This document shows, piece by piece, positions 1 through 11,552 of a stretch of 64,000 nt of DNA. Position 1 is the stretch's first letter. The number at the start of each line of letters is the position of its first letter. The position numbers and the translations under genes are program-made. This DNA comes from Utricularia gibba (Eukaryota; Streptophyta; Magnoliopsida; Lamiales; Lentibulariaceae), in assembly GCA_002189035.1 (NCBI GenBank), contig NEEC01000012.1:1240001-1304000 (forward strand), read 5' to 3'. The notes under the pieces were generated by a model. That model saw only the letters and a program-made list of their open reading frames with translations. It did no database searches and was not told where the DNA came from.

Positions 1-7
1 CCAGGGG

Positions 8-2025
8 TTGAGCGTGCCAGACGAATCCCATCAGAGTTTCAGCGACGACAGCAAGACTTTAATCCCGAGGTCTTCTTCTCCTCTGTCGGCCGTCTCAGCC
101 CCTCTGCAATGGATCCAAATGCTGTGCCGCAAGCTTCACCCCACCTTTGTCCTCGGCGTAGTACTCGTGTACGGCCTCAGTCAGGGGTTCTCACATGCCT
201 TTTTCAAGGTGGTCTCTGATTACTATTGGAAGGACGTTCAGGAAGTTCAGCCCTCCGCGGCGCAGCTCTACGCCGGACTTTACTGCATACCATGGGTGAT
301 GAAGCCTGTGTGGGGTCTGATGACGGACGTGCTCCGTGTGAAGGGGTACCTCCGCCGCCCTTATTTCGTGGCGGCTGGTGTCATCGGGGTGATTTCCTCG
401 TTGACCGTGGCGGCAGGAGGACAGCTGACGGTCGTCGCTGCGTTGAGTTGCTTGATGGGGATCATGACCGGCATGGCGATCGCTGATGTCACCATCGACG
501 CGTGTATCGCGAGGAATAGCATCGAGTTCCGATCGCTGGCTACCGATATGCAGAGCCTCAGTGGCGTCTGCTCCTCCCTCGGGGCGCTTCTCGGGTACTC
601 CACGAGCGGTGCCTTCGTCCATCTCCTCGGACCTCAGGTTTTTAAGATAGCTCATTCGCGATTTCAATCCAATAAAGAGTCAAATTCAGTTGCAGCCATT
701 GATCGTTATTCAGACATCCAACGTATGATACTTATCATTCTGACAGTTTTTACGAACTAGTGTAGATGTCTTTGGGGTCCTAGCGATCTCTCCAGCGGCG
801 ATGATCTCTTTAGGATTTGTGATCCATGAGCCTAGAGAAGATGCTCGTGAGGGCGAGAGGAAAACGGTGAGTTCAAACCATACACTCAAACATCAAATTC
901 CGGATAAGATGAGTCGAGTGCAAGCAGCTTACGAGATCAGATGAATGAATTATGTGCAGAAACCGATCTAATCTCACCCCATTCGAATGAGGATGCCATT
1001 TTGTAACATAATGAAGAGCCTTAGGAGTCTTCTTTCCAGTAGTGTGGGTGGTCTCCCTGGCTATGCACCATTATAACTCCTTTATGGGCTATAGAGTTAG
1101 CTATGATGGTCCTAATGCGAAACCTCTACATTGATGTAGGGAAGAGGGAAGCTAAAGGAAGCAGTGACGGGGGTGTGTGCGAGCATCCAAATCCCGCAAG
1201 TATGGAAGCCTTCTCTCTACATGTACCTCTCTTTGGCACTGAGCATCAGCACTCAGGAAGGCCAATTTTACTGGTACACCGACAGCACCGCCGGCCCTGC
1301 ATTCTCCCAGGTATTTTGGGGTTCAAAATCTTGACCTCAGACACGTGAACTTCTACTGATATCCCAATTCACAGGAGTTTGTGGGAATGATCTACGCCAT
1401 AGGTGCCATGGCTTCAATAGCTGGAGTCGTCATTCACCATAAGGTCCTCAAAGATCAGCCCTTCAGATCACTTCTCTTCTTCGCGCAGCTTCTCTACGCA
1501 TCTGCAGGTATTTGAGCACTTGTTTTTTCGGACCTCTACGGGAGGTCTCGTGTTCCTGAAAGGCTCAACTCTGCAGGAATGCTTGATATCATCTTCGTTC
1601 TCCGCTGGAACCTTGCGATCGGGATACCAGACTACTTGTTTGTGGTGACTGAGGAGTGTGTATCGAGGATCATCAGTCGTCTGCGGTGGATGCCGATGGT
1701 GGTACTTAGCTTGCAGCTTTGTCCATTGGGAATCGAAGGCACATTCTTCGCGCTTCTAATGTGCATCGATAGCATTGGTGGGCTCACGGCGAAATGGGGC
1801 GGGGGAATGGTTTTGCACACGTTGGGTGTTACAAGGACCGACTTCAGTAACCTGTGGGTGGCGCTTCTGATCAGGAACGTGCTCAGGTTTTTGACTCTGA
1901 GTTTTGTGTTTCTGGTGCCAAATGCTCGTGCATCAGAGGCTTTGATACCTGCAACTGTTGAGAATGAGACGAGGAAAAAGGATATGTCGGAGCTAGCTCC
2001 GTTGAAGGAGAATATTGATGTTTGA
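8..2025 (+). CDS. Folate-biopterin transporter (FBT/BT1 family), 5' partial, five exons
   Basis: Multi-pass membrane protein of the plant folate-biopterin transporter family (major facilitator superfamily), expected to move folates or pterins across a membrane. Proposed exons: 8-637, 766-866, 1140-1310, 1375-1507, 1577-2025 (stop TGA), about 490 residues in all. Family signatures are seen in order: YGLSQGFSHAFFKV, CIPWVMKPVWGLMTDV, RRPYFVAAGVIGV, MAIADVTIDAC and SLATDMQSLSG in exon 1; SISTQEGQFYWYTDS in exon 3; WMPMVVLSLQLCP, GIEGTFFALLMCID and GGMVLHTLGVTRT in exon 5. The frame is already open at the window edge with no upstream ATG, so the start lies outside. Exons 2-5 join in frame at good GT-AG sites. 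The exon 1-2 join does not: the obvious donor (CAG|GTTTTT at 638) and acceptor (TAG at 763-765) shift the frame by one base. The family call is very secure; whether the gene works is not. Confidence 0.9.
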
Positions 2026-3069
2026 AGCTTGTGAAGATGATGTCAGAAGGGTCATTGGTCCAGATGAAACCTGAAGATACGATGAGAATCCAACCAAGTT
2101 CCATAAATCATACAGAAGCCACCTGCGTTCGCCCTGCATCCGCAAACATGAAGTCGGGAGACCAATGCTGTCACCAGGATACTTCAGCTTGTTCCTAACA
2201 ATAGTCCAACACTCCCCATTGTAGATTTGCTTACATGAATGCAAGGATGCCTGTTAATCAGATAAAAGCGTTCACCCGTACAGAGGAAGATCATCTGCTC
2301 ACATTTGTTGTCGATTCTTGCATGTAACCACTATCTTTGCTTGCCGACACTGCTCCCCTTGTCTTAAGAGAAAAGCTCGATGACTGCAGGTTAAGATAAT
2401 CCATCCCATATTTGAAAGAGATACTATTTGCAACATCTGTGTACAAGTCAAGCGGTTAATGAAAGAAGACTCAAATATACCGCACCAACTTCGGAGCACA
2501 CTATAGAAGTAATGTTTCCCGTTCCCATCTTCAAGTCTTTCCTAGTTACTAGGACTTGAAGCTAGAATTCAGGATAAAAGTTAAAGCATTTAGAACTATC
2601 TATGTTACAAAAAAATTTCGGTCAGACGTCCCGATTATAGAAGACCAAATGCAATCTAAGACGATAAGGGGTAATCGCATTAGCAATCCATTAGCTTTAA
2701 TTAGGCAGGCATTGCTAACGAAGGTTCTATAACGCTGTTACCATCAATCATTCCAAACAACGCCACTGCGTGAAAATCCCACATGAAAAAACGATGTCCA
2801 AGGCTGGTAAAATTACCGGTTTGAGCTCTTCATCCGAGCTACGAGAGAAAGAATTTGGATGCCGTGGTACTATATAGTTCGGGACAAGCATCTTTCTGCA
2901 AGAATTTTCATAGCCCTTGATAAGTTACAAAACCCAAATACAAAACCAATAATCAGACCAGAGAAATTAAATTTTTTGACTTGACACCTACACCCAACAG
3001 CTCTCCTACAAAGCAATCGATGACTCAAATCTCAGATTGTGTGAGAAGAATTTGTGAAAGAACCCATAA
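2026..3069. other. Intergenic, no gene recognised
   Basis: This is the 3' flank of the transporter gene, presumably including its 3' UTR at the left edge. I see no ORF with family resemblance, no RNA gene and no terminal repeats. Confidence 0.5.
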
Positions 3070-3554
3070 TCTTCCAAGAAGGGTGTTTATAACGACAAGC
3101 ACTCGGAGGCGAGTAGCAAGCGTGGCTGGACATCACAGGAAGAGAAATGTCTTGTTTTAACTTACAAACAAGCTATATTGCTTGGGTGGAAGACAGAGAA
3201 TGGTTCCCGTCTTGGTTTTCCACTTGCTATTGCCAAAGAATTGGAGAAACTTCTTCCGAGAACGGCTATACGTGCCAATCCACATGTGGATTCAAAGCAT
3301 CATACTTCGAAAATACAAAACAATATTACGAGCCGTTGGAAATCTTAAGCAAATCTGGAACTGGTTGGAATAGCTCTACTCACATGATTGATGCTACATC
3401 AGAATAATGGGCTGAAATTACACAGGTTTCCTTTAAAGTCTGTGATGTTACTATGAAGTTTCTGCATTTGATTTATCATTTGAACATGTTTACGCATTTT
3501 GGTTTTTGTTTAGATTAATCCTAAGCTTGGGAAATTGAGATTTAAACATGACCT
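3070..3554 (+). pseudogene. Myb/SANT-like (Harbinger ORF1-type) gene, N-terminal part, broken
   Basis: Reading 3121-3350 in one frame gives a Myb/SANT-like DNA-binding domain of the Myb_DNA-bind_3 type found in PIF/Harbinger ORF1 proteins and in L10-interacting MYB-domain proteins: RGWTSQEEKCLVLTYKQA, then LAIAKELEKLLP and NITSRWKS. A stop and frame change follow, and another frame gives SGTGWNSSTHMIDATSE, the usual end of that domain. A probable intron leads to INPKLGKLRFKHD at about 3515-3554, where the sequence is cut by the copia element. The C-terminal half resumes at about 11555 on the far side. At least one frameshift and the insertion make it a pseudogene. The DNA-binding family is clear; transposon ORF1 or domesticated relative cannot be decided here. 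Confidence 0.65.
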
Positions 3555-3823
3555 TGTAGAAGAGAAGAAACCACTAGAGAAATAAGGTGGATAGGGGAAA
3601 AAAAAGTGTAATGGTTTTTTAGATATAAGTTACTAGAATAACAATACCACTAACTTTTGGATAAAGAGTAATCAGTTAAATGTGCTAGTTACAATCATGG
3701 AAGGTCATAACACACATTTTATTAACTTCCTTCTATTTAAGTGTATTGAAACCATTGTTTTAATATGCAGTAAATAAACATTCCTTTTACTTACACGGTG
3801 TGCGTGCCCTCTTTTTTTATCTA
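3555..3823 (+). repeat. 5' LTR of copia-1
   Basis: About 269 bp. It shares long stretches with 8482-8604 plus 11155-11263, for example AGAAGAGAAGAAA, ATAAGGTGGATA, GGTCATAACACAC and TCTATTTAAGTGTATTGAAA. It holds roughly 33 bp near its 3' end (around 3770-3802) that the 3' copy lacks. It ends immediately before the primer-binding site. Confidence 0.75.
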
Positions 3824-3824
3824 T

Positions 3825-3836
3825 TGGTATCAGAGC
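3825..3836 (+). other. Primer-binding site of copia-1
   Basis: TGGTATCAGAGC, complementary to the 3' end of plant initiator methionine tRNA, the usual minus-strand primer site of plant copia elements. Confidence 0.9.
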
Positions 3837-3867
3837 TGCCCAACAACTTTATGTCACCGCTTTCCTT

Positions 3868-6800
3868 TTGATCCTCCCATTCCCAACTTCCACTCCTATT
3901 CCCATGGCAACCAGCACCACTGTCACCATCTACAATTTCATCACCATAAAATTAACTGGCACTAATTATCCATTGTGGAGGCAAATGGCAATTGGACTTG
4001 CTAACAACCAGGGACTCACCGGCCATCTTACTAGTGAAACACCCCCACTAGTGCAATGTGCTACACCATCCCACAATCCTAACAATGCCACATCTTCTCA
4101 GTCGGTGCTATCTATAGAATTCATCTAGTGGTGCTCCTTTGATTGATGGACTACTTCGAAAATGATCTAGGTGTAAAGGACTACTTGGAAGTTGGCTTCT
4201 CAGCACCATCTCGAATGAATCTTGGCCCATTATTGGCTGTGAAACAACACATGCGCTCTAGATCACACTTCGCGATGCATATGCCCGACCAATTATAAAA
4301 CTCTCTTCATTATCACATCCGACAAGAGGCATTATGCTCTTCATTATCACTTATCCCAAACCCGAAAGAAATCCGACCAATCTCTTAAAGACTGTTTTCT
4401 CCAATATAAAACTCTCTGTGACCATCTTGTAGGCATAGAAGATCCACTCAATGATGATGAGAAAGCATATTTCTTGCTTCACAGCCTCGGCTCTAATTAT
4501 GATTCCTTTGCCATGATGATGCTTAAGGATCCTCGACCATCATATCGTGATTTGATCCCTCAATTGTAGAGCTTCAAAATGAGAAGAAGAATCAATGAAG
4601 ATCTAGAACGCTATTTTACCTATCAACCAACCTCCATGGTGTTTCTCACACAATGTCAAAATCCCACGAGCAAACTTTTATGTCCAATGGGAGGGGCTTC
4701 CAAGCCTAATGCCAGGTATCCCCTAACACTCCTGCTTTGTTACAGTGTCAACAACATCCACTCCAATCACAAACCAGCAGCATCGAAATGCTCCACACCA
4801 AGGCCATGCTCCGCTACTACCACCGCCATCAAGCAAACGACAAAATGAAGTGTGCTAGATCTACAATCTAGAAGGGCATACTGCCAGGATCTGCTGGAGA
4901 TTACTCGGTCCCCAAGTTGACTCGATTGAAACCTTGATCCCACTCTTGAAACCAATTGGATAGTGGACACAGAAGCAACTCACCACATGGCACGTACAAC
5001 ACACGTTTTCAATCAACTTTCTCCATACTCAGGTACTGATAGAGTGCTTATTAGGAATGGCATGTCCTTGTCCATTGCTGGTGTTGGTACATTCACCTTA
5101 ACGCAGGACTCTTCTAATGTCCCCTTGAATGATGTTCTTTATGTTCCAAATCTCACTTGAAATCTTCTCTTTGTTTCATAGCTAACGAAGGATGAACAGG
5201 TTAATTGTGAGTTTACTAATGTCGTTTTTCTGTGAAGGATCACAAAACGGGTAGAATTAAACTGGATGGTCACCAACGAGGGGATCTCTATATGCTCCAC
5301 CAAGGTCCACCCTTTACTACTTTCCTTTTATATCACTTAAAGTCTTGCTCTTTTGACATTTGGCATCAACGTTTTGGGCATCCTCAAGATACTATGGTGA
5401 AGTTTTAAAAAATAAAGGCCCGATATCTGTCATCAAGCCATCAAGGTCTTCTTTTTGTGATAGTTGCCAGTATGGAAAAATGTCAAAACTTCCATTTTTA
5501 GAATTAGAACCCACCTCTTATGCTCCCTTGAAAAACTTTATTGTGATTTATGGGTCCTACCCTTGTCACCTCTCGCAATGGTTTTCGTTACTATGCATGC
5601 TTAGTCGATGCGTGTTCATGATTTATATGGTTTTTCCTTTATGAAAAAAGGTTTTTTTTTTGCTGAAACTGCCATCCAATTCGAAGCTTTCATACTTAGA
5701 CAGTTCGACACTCAAATCAAGATTCTTCAAATAGATAATGGTAGTGAATTTGTTAACACTTGTCTTGACAATAATTTTTTAAAAACATGAATGACTGATC
5801 ACTTTTCATGTCCATATACCCATGAGCAAATAGGGAATGTTGAATGCCGCTATCGCACCATTCAAGAGCATGGTATGACTCTATTGTTCCATAGTGGTCT
5901 TCCCTTGACAATGTGGGTCGGAGCTTTTGGTGCTACTGTCTATCTTCAAAATTGTCTACAATCTTTTTTGCTGAGAAGAGAGTTCCCTTAATCCATATTG
6001 TTCCACTCTACTTCTGATCACTCCTCACTATGTGTGTTTGGGTCTAAGTATTTTCCATATTTATGAGATACAAAGCAGCACAAGTTTTCTCCTAAGATCT
6101 CTTTATATGTTTTTATAGGCTACAATGATTGTCACAAAGGGTACAAGTGCTTTAATCCGTAGACAATGGAAATTGCATATTTCTCGACATGTTATTTTTG
6201 ACAAGCAATCTTTCCTATTTATAACCCCACTCACATCTCTTGTCCTCTCACTGATGTTGTTTCTCATGTTTTTGAACTGTGGTCATAGGCCTAGGCCTCG
6301 CCTTTGAGCTCATCTACCAGCCCACTTGCATCAGTTCACTCAGGTGCTTCTATGGTCATCCTTATGGTTGTGCCCATTGTCGTGCCCTTAGCGGCTCCCA
6401 ATAGCCTTCCCTCGACTCCATTTGTTTGTGATCCGACATCCCAACGCCACAGCCTGCTCACGCCAATGGCCACCAGCCCCGTTGGTCCTAGGGGCGCCCC
6501 TATAGTTCCTTTGCCCTTTGCTACTTCTGAACTTGCCACTAGTGGTACCTGGAAAAGACCCTCGGCCTTAGTTTCGGAAGACAAGTCATAGTAGCAGTCA
6601 TCACTCAAGAGAGCTCAATGGTAGTAGTAACATTGTTCCATGGGAGACTTGCACTGATATGAATGTGTTATCCCTGGAGAGCCTAGTAGTGACTCTGGTC
6701 ATGCTCTTCATGGTGAATGTAGTCCAGGGGAGATAAGTGCTAGGACACACAATAATGATATCCATGATGACAGTCCCCTTTCTCTCGCCATGGTGGAAAT

Positions 6801-8480
6801 TGAGGAAGGTGGACAAGTGGTTATAAGTGATCAAACACTCCCTCCTAATCTTGTGTTACTCAATATTCTTATGAGAAAAGAACACATTCCATGACATTAG
6901 ATCTCAAGCTGGCATCCTCAAATCGCATCCCAAGTATGCTCTACATGTGAAATGACATTACTCTATCCATAAGAACCCAGAACGGTTCAAGAGGCACTTA
7001 ATCATCTCGGATGGAAGGGCTCCATGGATGATAAAATGGATGCCTTGAAGTAGAATAACACATGGACTCTTGTTCCACATGTTGAGGGAATGCATGTGAT
7101 TGGGTGTAGATGGGTCTATAAAGCAAAGCTGAATTGTTTGAAGGCTAGACTTGTCACCAAGAGGTATACTCAGGTTGATGAAATTGATTACATAAAGACA
7201 TTTTCACCTATTGTGAAACCAAGTACGATTCGACTTCTCATCTCTATTGCACTTGCCAACTTAATTGGGAAAAGTAGACAACTTGATGTTAAGAATGTCT
7301 TTTTGCATGGTGAAATCCAAGAAGATATATATATGGAACAACTACCAAGTATGAAAGATACAACTTTCCAACACATGTTTGTAAGCTTAACAAGGTATTT
7401 TATGGATTAAAACAGGCACCTAGAGCTTAGTTTGATAGGTTTAGCTCGTTTCTTTTGCAGTTAAGCTTTCCATGCACCTTTTTGATCCCTACTATTTATG
7501 GCTCATATAGAGAGTGAAACCTTAGCATTGCTACTTTATATTGATGATATCATTGTCATAGGAACAACTCCCCATATCATAAAAGACCTCATTGAAAAAT
7601 GGTCCTCTGAATTTTCCATGAAGGACCTTGGAACGTTGCATCATGTTCTTGGAGTACAAGTGACACACTATGAGCAAAGCCTTCATCTAACCAAAATTCA
7701 CTATCCTCTTTCTGTTTTGGACAGGTTTTGGATTAAAAGATTGCAAGCCTATGTTGACGCCACAAGCACTAAAGTTCAAAACCACTCAAGAGAAAAGGAA
7801 ACTCAAGGGTCCAACATCTTTCACAACATTGTTTGGAACCATGCAATATCTCACATTCACACAATTAGATATCACATACATTATAAATTATGTGTCCCAG
7901 TTTATGCAAGACCCAACTACACATCATCAAATTCAAGCCAATCAGATTTTACGCAATGTCAAAAGGACATTGAATCTTGGACTCCTATATTCACAAGACT
8001 CGCCATTATGTCTTGAGGCATACTTAGATGCAGACTGGGCTAGTTGCCCTCTCACAAGATGCTCAATCACTAGATATTGTGTGTTTCTTGGTACAAATCC
8101 AATCGTCAAGTGTTCAAAGAAGCAGTAGATTGTATCAAGATCTAACACTGAAGTGGAATATAAAGCAATGGCTGACATAGTAGTAGAGGTAACCTAACTG
8201 CAATTTGTACTAAAAACATTGAAGGTCAAGCTAGATCGCACACCTACACTACACTATGACAATTTGAGTGCACTTCATCTCATAGTAAATCCGATCTTCC
8301 CTACTAGAAGCAAGCATATAGAAATTGATTACCACTTTGTTCAAAAATGTGTGGCGATGCGATATCTAGTAGCCCCAACATATCAGCTTGCAGATCTCTT
8401 TACTGAAGGACTATCTTCAACAAGACTCATCTTTCTCACCAGCAACCTTGGGCTTACCCCATCACTAAGTTTGAACAAGG
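3868..8480 (+). pseudogene. copia-1 gag-pol remnants
   Basis: Domain order is copia (integrase before reverse transcriptase). Gag: about 3930-4600, with KLTGTNYPLWRQMAIGL and, later, SLGSNYDSFA-like text. Protease: about 4960-5160, where the expected DSG/DTG motif reads VDTEATHHM, so the catalytic triplet is altered. Integrase: about 5350-6000, with the zinc-binding start (HQRFGHPQ, CDSCQYGKM) and LQIDNGSEFV. Reverse transcriptase: about 7030-7720, with GCRWVYKAKL, QLDVKNVFLHGEIQEDIYM and the active-site LLYIDDIIVIG. RNase H and tail: about 7830-8480, with LDADWASCP, DNLSALHL and SKHIEIDYHFV. Many stops and frameshifts break the reading frame. Confidence 0.85.
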
Positions 8481-8481
8481 G

Positions 8482-8604
8482 TATAGAAGAGAAGAAATCA
8501 AAGGAGTGATAAGGTGGATAAGAGAAAAAAGGTGTATTGGTTTCTTAGAGATGAGTTACTAGAAGAACACTACCGCTAGCTCTTGGATAAAGAGGAATCG
8601 GTTG
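8482..8604 (+). repeat. 3' LTR of copia-1, left piece
   Basis: This is the start of the second LTR, matching 3555-3680. It is cut at 8604 by the gypsy insertion. The last five bases, GGTTG, are the left target duplication of the gypsy element. The polypurine tract before it is weak (GAACAAGGG). Confidence 0.75.
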
Positions 8605-8926
8605 TGTTATGGACTTACTCAAGTCAACCCAGCCCAATCTCTACAATAGAAAGATGCAACCCAAGTCCAACTCAGATGTTTAAGAGCAATTAACCTCAAT
8701 AAAGAAGATAGGCTAGATTCTAGGTTTTCTCAAGCTTGGAGGCTTTTGAAGGGGCTTAGCCTTGAGGCTCCCTCTTTTGTGTTTCTGTTATCCTGGAGTG
8801 TTTCCTCTTGTTATTCAAGTTACTCTTTTGTAGAACCTTTCCCCTATAATCGAACTTGCATTGCTTCTTTTATTCATTATATTTAAGCTATGACCTAAAA
8901 CCAGATCCAAGACCAAAAAGCTTACA
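8605..8926 (+). repeat. 5' LTR of the gypsy element
   Basis: 322 bp, matching 10828-11149 along its full length with substitutions only. It is followed by TTTGGCATTAGAAAAAGGGC, a possible decayed primer-binding region that I cannot assign to a tRNA. Confidence 0.85.
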
Positions 8927-9119
8927 TCTTTGGCATTAGAAAAAGGGCCCCCAATGATGAGCAACATTCCCCAAATCTCTCGTGAAAGTACCGAGGTCAC
9001 CAAAGTTGTTTCAACTCACTTGTGCACCTTAGAATTATTACGAAACCGAGAATGACATGTTACAAAACCGGGAACTTCTCCAATAGCCTATTGTCCCTAT
9101 AGGGCTGCTTACAACATGA

Positions 9120-10850
9120 AATTGAAAATCAAACAATAGTGTAATGAGATGTTGGAAAATGGGATCATTCATCCCTTGTCTTCTCCTTTCACCTCCTTAG
9201 TTATCCTAGTTGAAAAAGCAGAAGGGACTTGGCGTATGTGTGATAGATACATGAGATTAAATGAGATAGTTGTGCTTGTTAAATTCCCAATTCCCATCAT
9301 TGAGGAACTCTTAGAACAACTTGGAGGCACTAAAATATTTTCAAAATTGGATTTGAGAACCAAATTTCACCAAGTTCGCATGGCTGAGAACTCTATAGAA
9401 GCCACTGCGATCTACACTCACGTTGGCCACTATGAATATCTCGTTAGTAAATGCTCCATCTACTTTTCAGCGATTGATGAATGAAGTTTTTAAGGATATG
9501 ATGAGAAAGTTTGCTCTAGTTTATTTTGATGATATTTTAGTGTATAGCTCTTCATTTCGTGAGCATCTCAAACACCTATAACAAGTTTTCAGAAGATTAC
9601 AAGAGAGCCAACTTTATTTGAAAGGCTCTAAGTGTTCTTTTCTCAAAACTAAGATAAAATATCTCGGCTATGAAGTCTCGGGGAGAGGTGTGGAAACCAA
9701 CTTCAAGAAACCCGAAGCAGTCCATTCATGGTCACTACCACAAGATATTACATCCTTAAGATCATTCTTGGAGCTAGCTAGCTACTACAGGCTATTTATT
9801 AAGAATCTTGGGACCAATGCAACGTCCCTTATTGCTATGCTTCAAAAAAATAATTTCTTCTGAACTTTGGAAGCTAAGTAGGCTTTTTCTACATTGAAGG
9901 AGCAACTGACCTTGTCATCGGTCTTGTCTCTTCCCAATTTCATTTTGCCTTTCGTTATAGAGTGCGATGCCTCAAATTTTGGTATGGGAGTAGTTCTTAT
10001 GCAAGAAGAGCACCTAGTCTCTTAATTCAGTCACCCTTTTATGAATCTTAGAAGAATTTTCCAGCCTATGAGAAAGAATTAATTGCATTAGCCAAAGCTG
10101 TCAAGCATTGGCAATCGTACCTCTTGAGAATGACTTTCATTATCCGAGCGGACCACTGTCCTCTGAAACACCTTCTCCACTAGCAGCTGCATACTCTCCC
10201 TCAACAACATTGTGTCTCCCAACTTTTAGGGTACTCTTTTTACGGTTGAATATAAGTCTGGAAAATGAAACTTAGCAGCTGATGCCTTGTCTCCAAAGAC
10301 AGAACCCCCCCCCCCCCTGCATAGTCGGTCGGAGATGTTGTCTATCTTGAGGAATCACATTTGGCCAGCTCAACAGCGAATGAAGTATTTCTATGATAAG
10401 CATCACCGTTCTTTGGTATTCTCCCCTGGGGATTGGGTTTGGCTAATACTAAGTTATGTCCTCCAAGTTTTTGTCTGAGAGCAATCATCAAGTAAATTAG
10501 GTCCTAAGTATCATGGGTCATTCCAAGTGGAGAAGTGCATTGATTATGCCGCTTATCAGTTGAAGCTGCCCCCTACCAGCAAGATCCACTCGGCATTTCA
10601 TGTCTCCTTACTGAAGATGAGCCCATCGATGTTCCTTTTGATTTGATTGAGGTCTTTTGCTCTGAATCTGTCCTTAATGCTCACAAGCAAGGCTCTCAGA
10701 TCATGCTTCTGGCTCAATGGAAGGGTTATTCAATTGAGGAAGCTAATTGGGAAGGAATCAATGTTTTCCTAAACTCTTTTCCATCTTTTGTTAATGCAAC
10801 TACTTTGCACTTAAAGTACCGAGGGATTGTTATAGACTTACTCAAGTGGA
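9120..10850 (+). pseudogene. Gypsy pol remnant: RT, RNase H, integrase C-terminus, chromodomain
   Basis: Reverse transcriptase at about 9140-9860: MLENGIIHPLSSPF, GTWRMCDRYMRLNE, FSKLDLRTKFHQVRM, then in another frame LVYFDDILVYSS (the active-site DD is present). RNase H start at about 9955: ECDASNFGMGVVLMQ, with LAADALS near 10275. The sequence then jumps through a run of ten C at about 10308 to the integrase C-terminal part (QQRMKYFYDKHHRSL, FSPGDWVWL), so the catalytic core of integrase is deleted. The C-terminus at about 10690-10790 has chromodomain features (AQWKGYSIEEANWE), the mark of chromoviruses. Stops and frameshifts are frequent. Confidence 0.85.
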
Positions 10851-11149
10851 CCCAGCCCAATCTTTACAACAGAAAGACGTGACCAATGTCCAACTCAAAT
10901 GGTTAAGATTAACTAACCTCTGCATAGAAGATAGGCTGGATTCTAGGTTTTCTCAAGCTTGGAGGCTTTTGAAAGGGTATAGCCTGAAGTCTCCTTCTTT
11001 TGTATTTCTGTTATTTTGGAGTGTTTCTTCTTGTTATTCTAGTTACTCTTCTGTAGAACCTTTCCTGTGTAATTGAACTTGTGTTACTCCTTTTATTCAT
11101 TATACTTAAGTTGAGACCTAAAACTAGATCCAAGACCAGAAAATTTACA
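10828..11149 (+). repeat. 3' LTR of the gypsy element
   Basis: 322 bp partner of 8605-8926. It ends TTACA directly before the right target duplication TGTTG. Confidence 0.85.
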
Positions 11150-11154
11150 TGTTG

Positions 11155-11263
11155 AATGTGCTAGCTACAATGGAAGGTCATAACACACGTTTTCAATCAA
11201 CTTTCTTCTATTTAAGTGTATTGAAACTAGTGTTTTAATGTGCTTGCCCTCCTTTTTGGTCTA
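11155..11263 (+). repeat. 3' LTR of copia-1, right piece
   Basis: The copia LTR resumes after the gypsy target duplication with AATGTGCTAG and GGTCATAACACAC, and runs to about GGTCTA. It lacks the roughly 33-bp segment present in the 5' LTR. Confidence 0.75.
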
Positions 11264-11264
11264 T

Positions 11265-11552
11265 AGGCCTCTCCATCTGGATTGGTAATGAAAGAAGGAT
11301 CTATAGCTCACAAACTAGGAGCCTTGACGTTTTCAGATTGAAGAAATTTGAACAAAGTAAGAACTACGTTTTATTGTGCATCCACATGTGTATTTATACT
11401 GCTTGAGTGTGGATAGCCGTTGCACCTAAATTGACCGTTGTTGAGCAGGTTACCGTTGCTGGTGACTTGGGCTTCTTCAAAGTTCGGGCTTCAAGTGGCC
11501 TTGTTCAGCCCAGGAATGACTGTCTTTGTTTGGCCCAGGATTGCCTCATCAC
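11265..11552 (-). repeat. LTR-like fragment or solo LTR
   Basis: Read on the minus strand, this begins TGATGAGGCAATCC, has a TATA-like box (CAGTATAAATACA, about 11390-11402), then an AATAAA, the layout of a pol II LTR promoter. It lies between the copia-1 3' LTR and the resumed Myb/SANT-like gene, so it is extra inserted DNA. I found no second copy in the window and no target duplication. Confidence 0.4.

Larger units (their letters stand above)
8605..11149 (+). mobile_element. Ty3/gypsy chromovirus, short and defective, nested in the copia-1 LTR
   Basis: Two LTRs of exactly 322 bp each (8605-8926 and 10828-11149) begin TGTTAT and end TTACA. They flank only 1.9 kb of internal DNA. Target duplications are GGTTG at 8600-8604 and TGTTG at 11150-11154, one mismatch. 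The two LTRs differ at roughly 49 of 322 positions by my own by-eye count (about 15 percent), so the insertion is old. The internal region keeps reverse transcriptase, RNase H, the integrase C-terminus and a chromodomain, but lacks gag, protease and the integrase core. Confidence 0.88.
3555..11263 (+). mobile_element. Ty1/copia LTR retrotransposon (copia-1), decayed, carrying a nested gypsy element
   Basis: The element starts with an LTR at 3555, has a primer-binding site at 3825, then gag, protease, integrase, reverse transcriptase and RNase H in copia order, and ends with a 3' LTR beginning at 8482. That LTR is interrupted by a Ty3/gypsy element (8605-11149) and resumes to about 11263. All reading frames contain stops or frameshifts, so it is dead. 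The outer ends are set by comparing the two LTRs, and I see no clean target duplication. It sits inside the Myb/SANT-like gene. Confidence 0.85.

Noticed and set aside
191-667. 158-codon minus-strand frame under FBT exon 1
   Set aside because: Antisense shadow of a strongly conserved transporter exon.
3825-3836. TGGTATCAGAGC and the copies near 45236 (minus) and 47629 as tRNA genes
   Set aside because: They are only 12-base primer-binding sites next to LTRs; no tRNA cloverleaf surrounds them.
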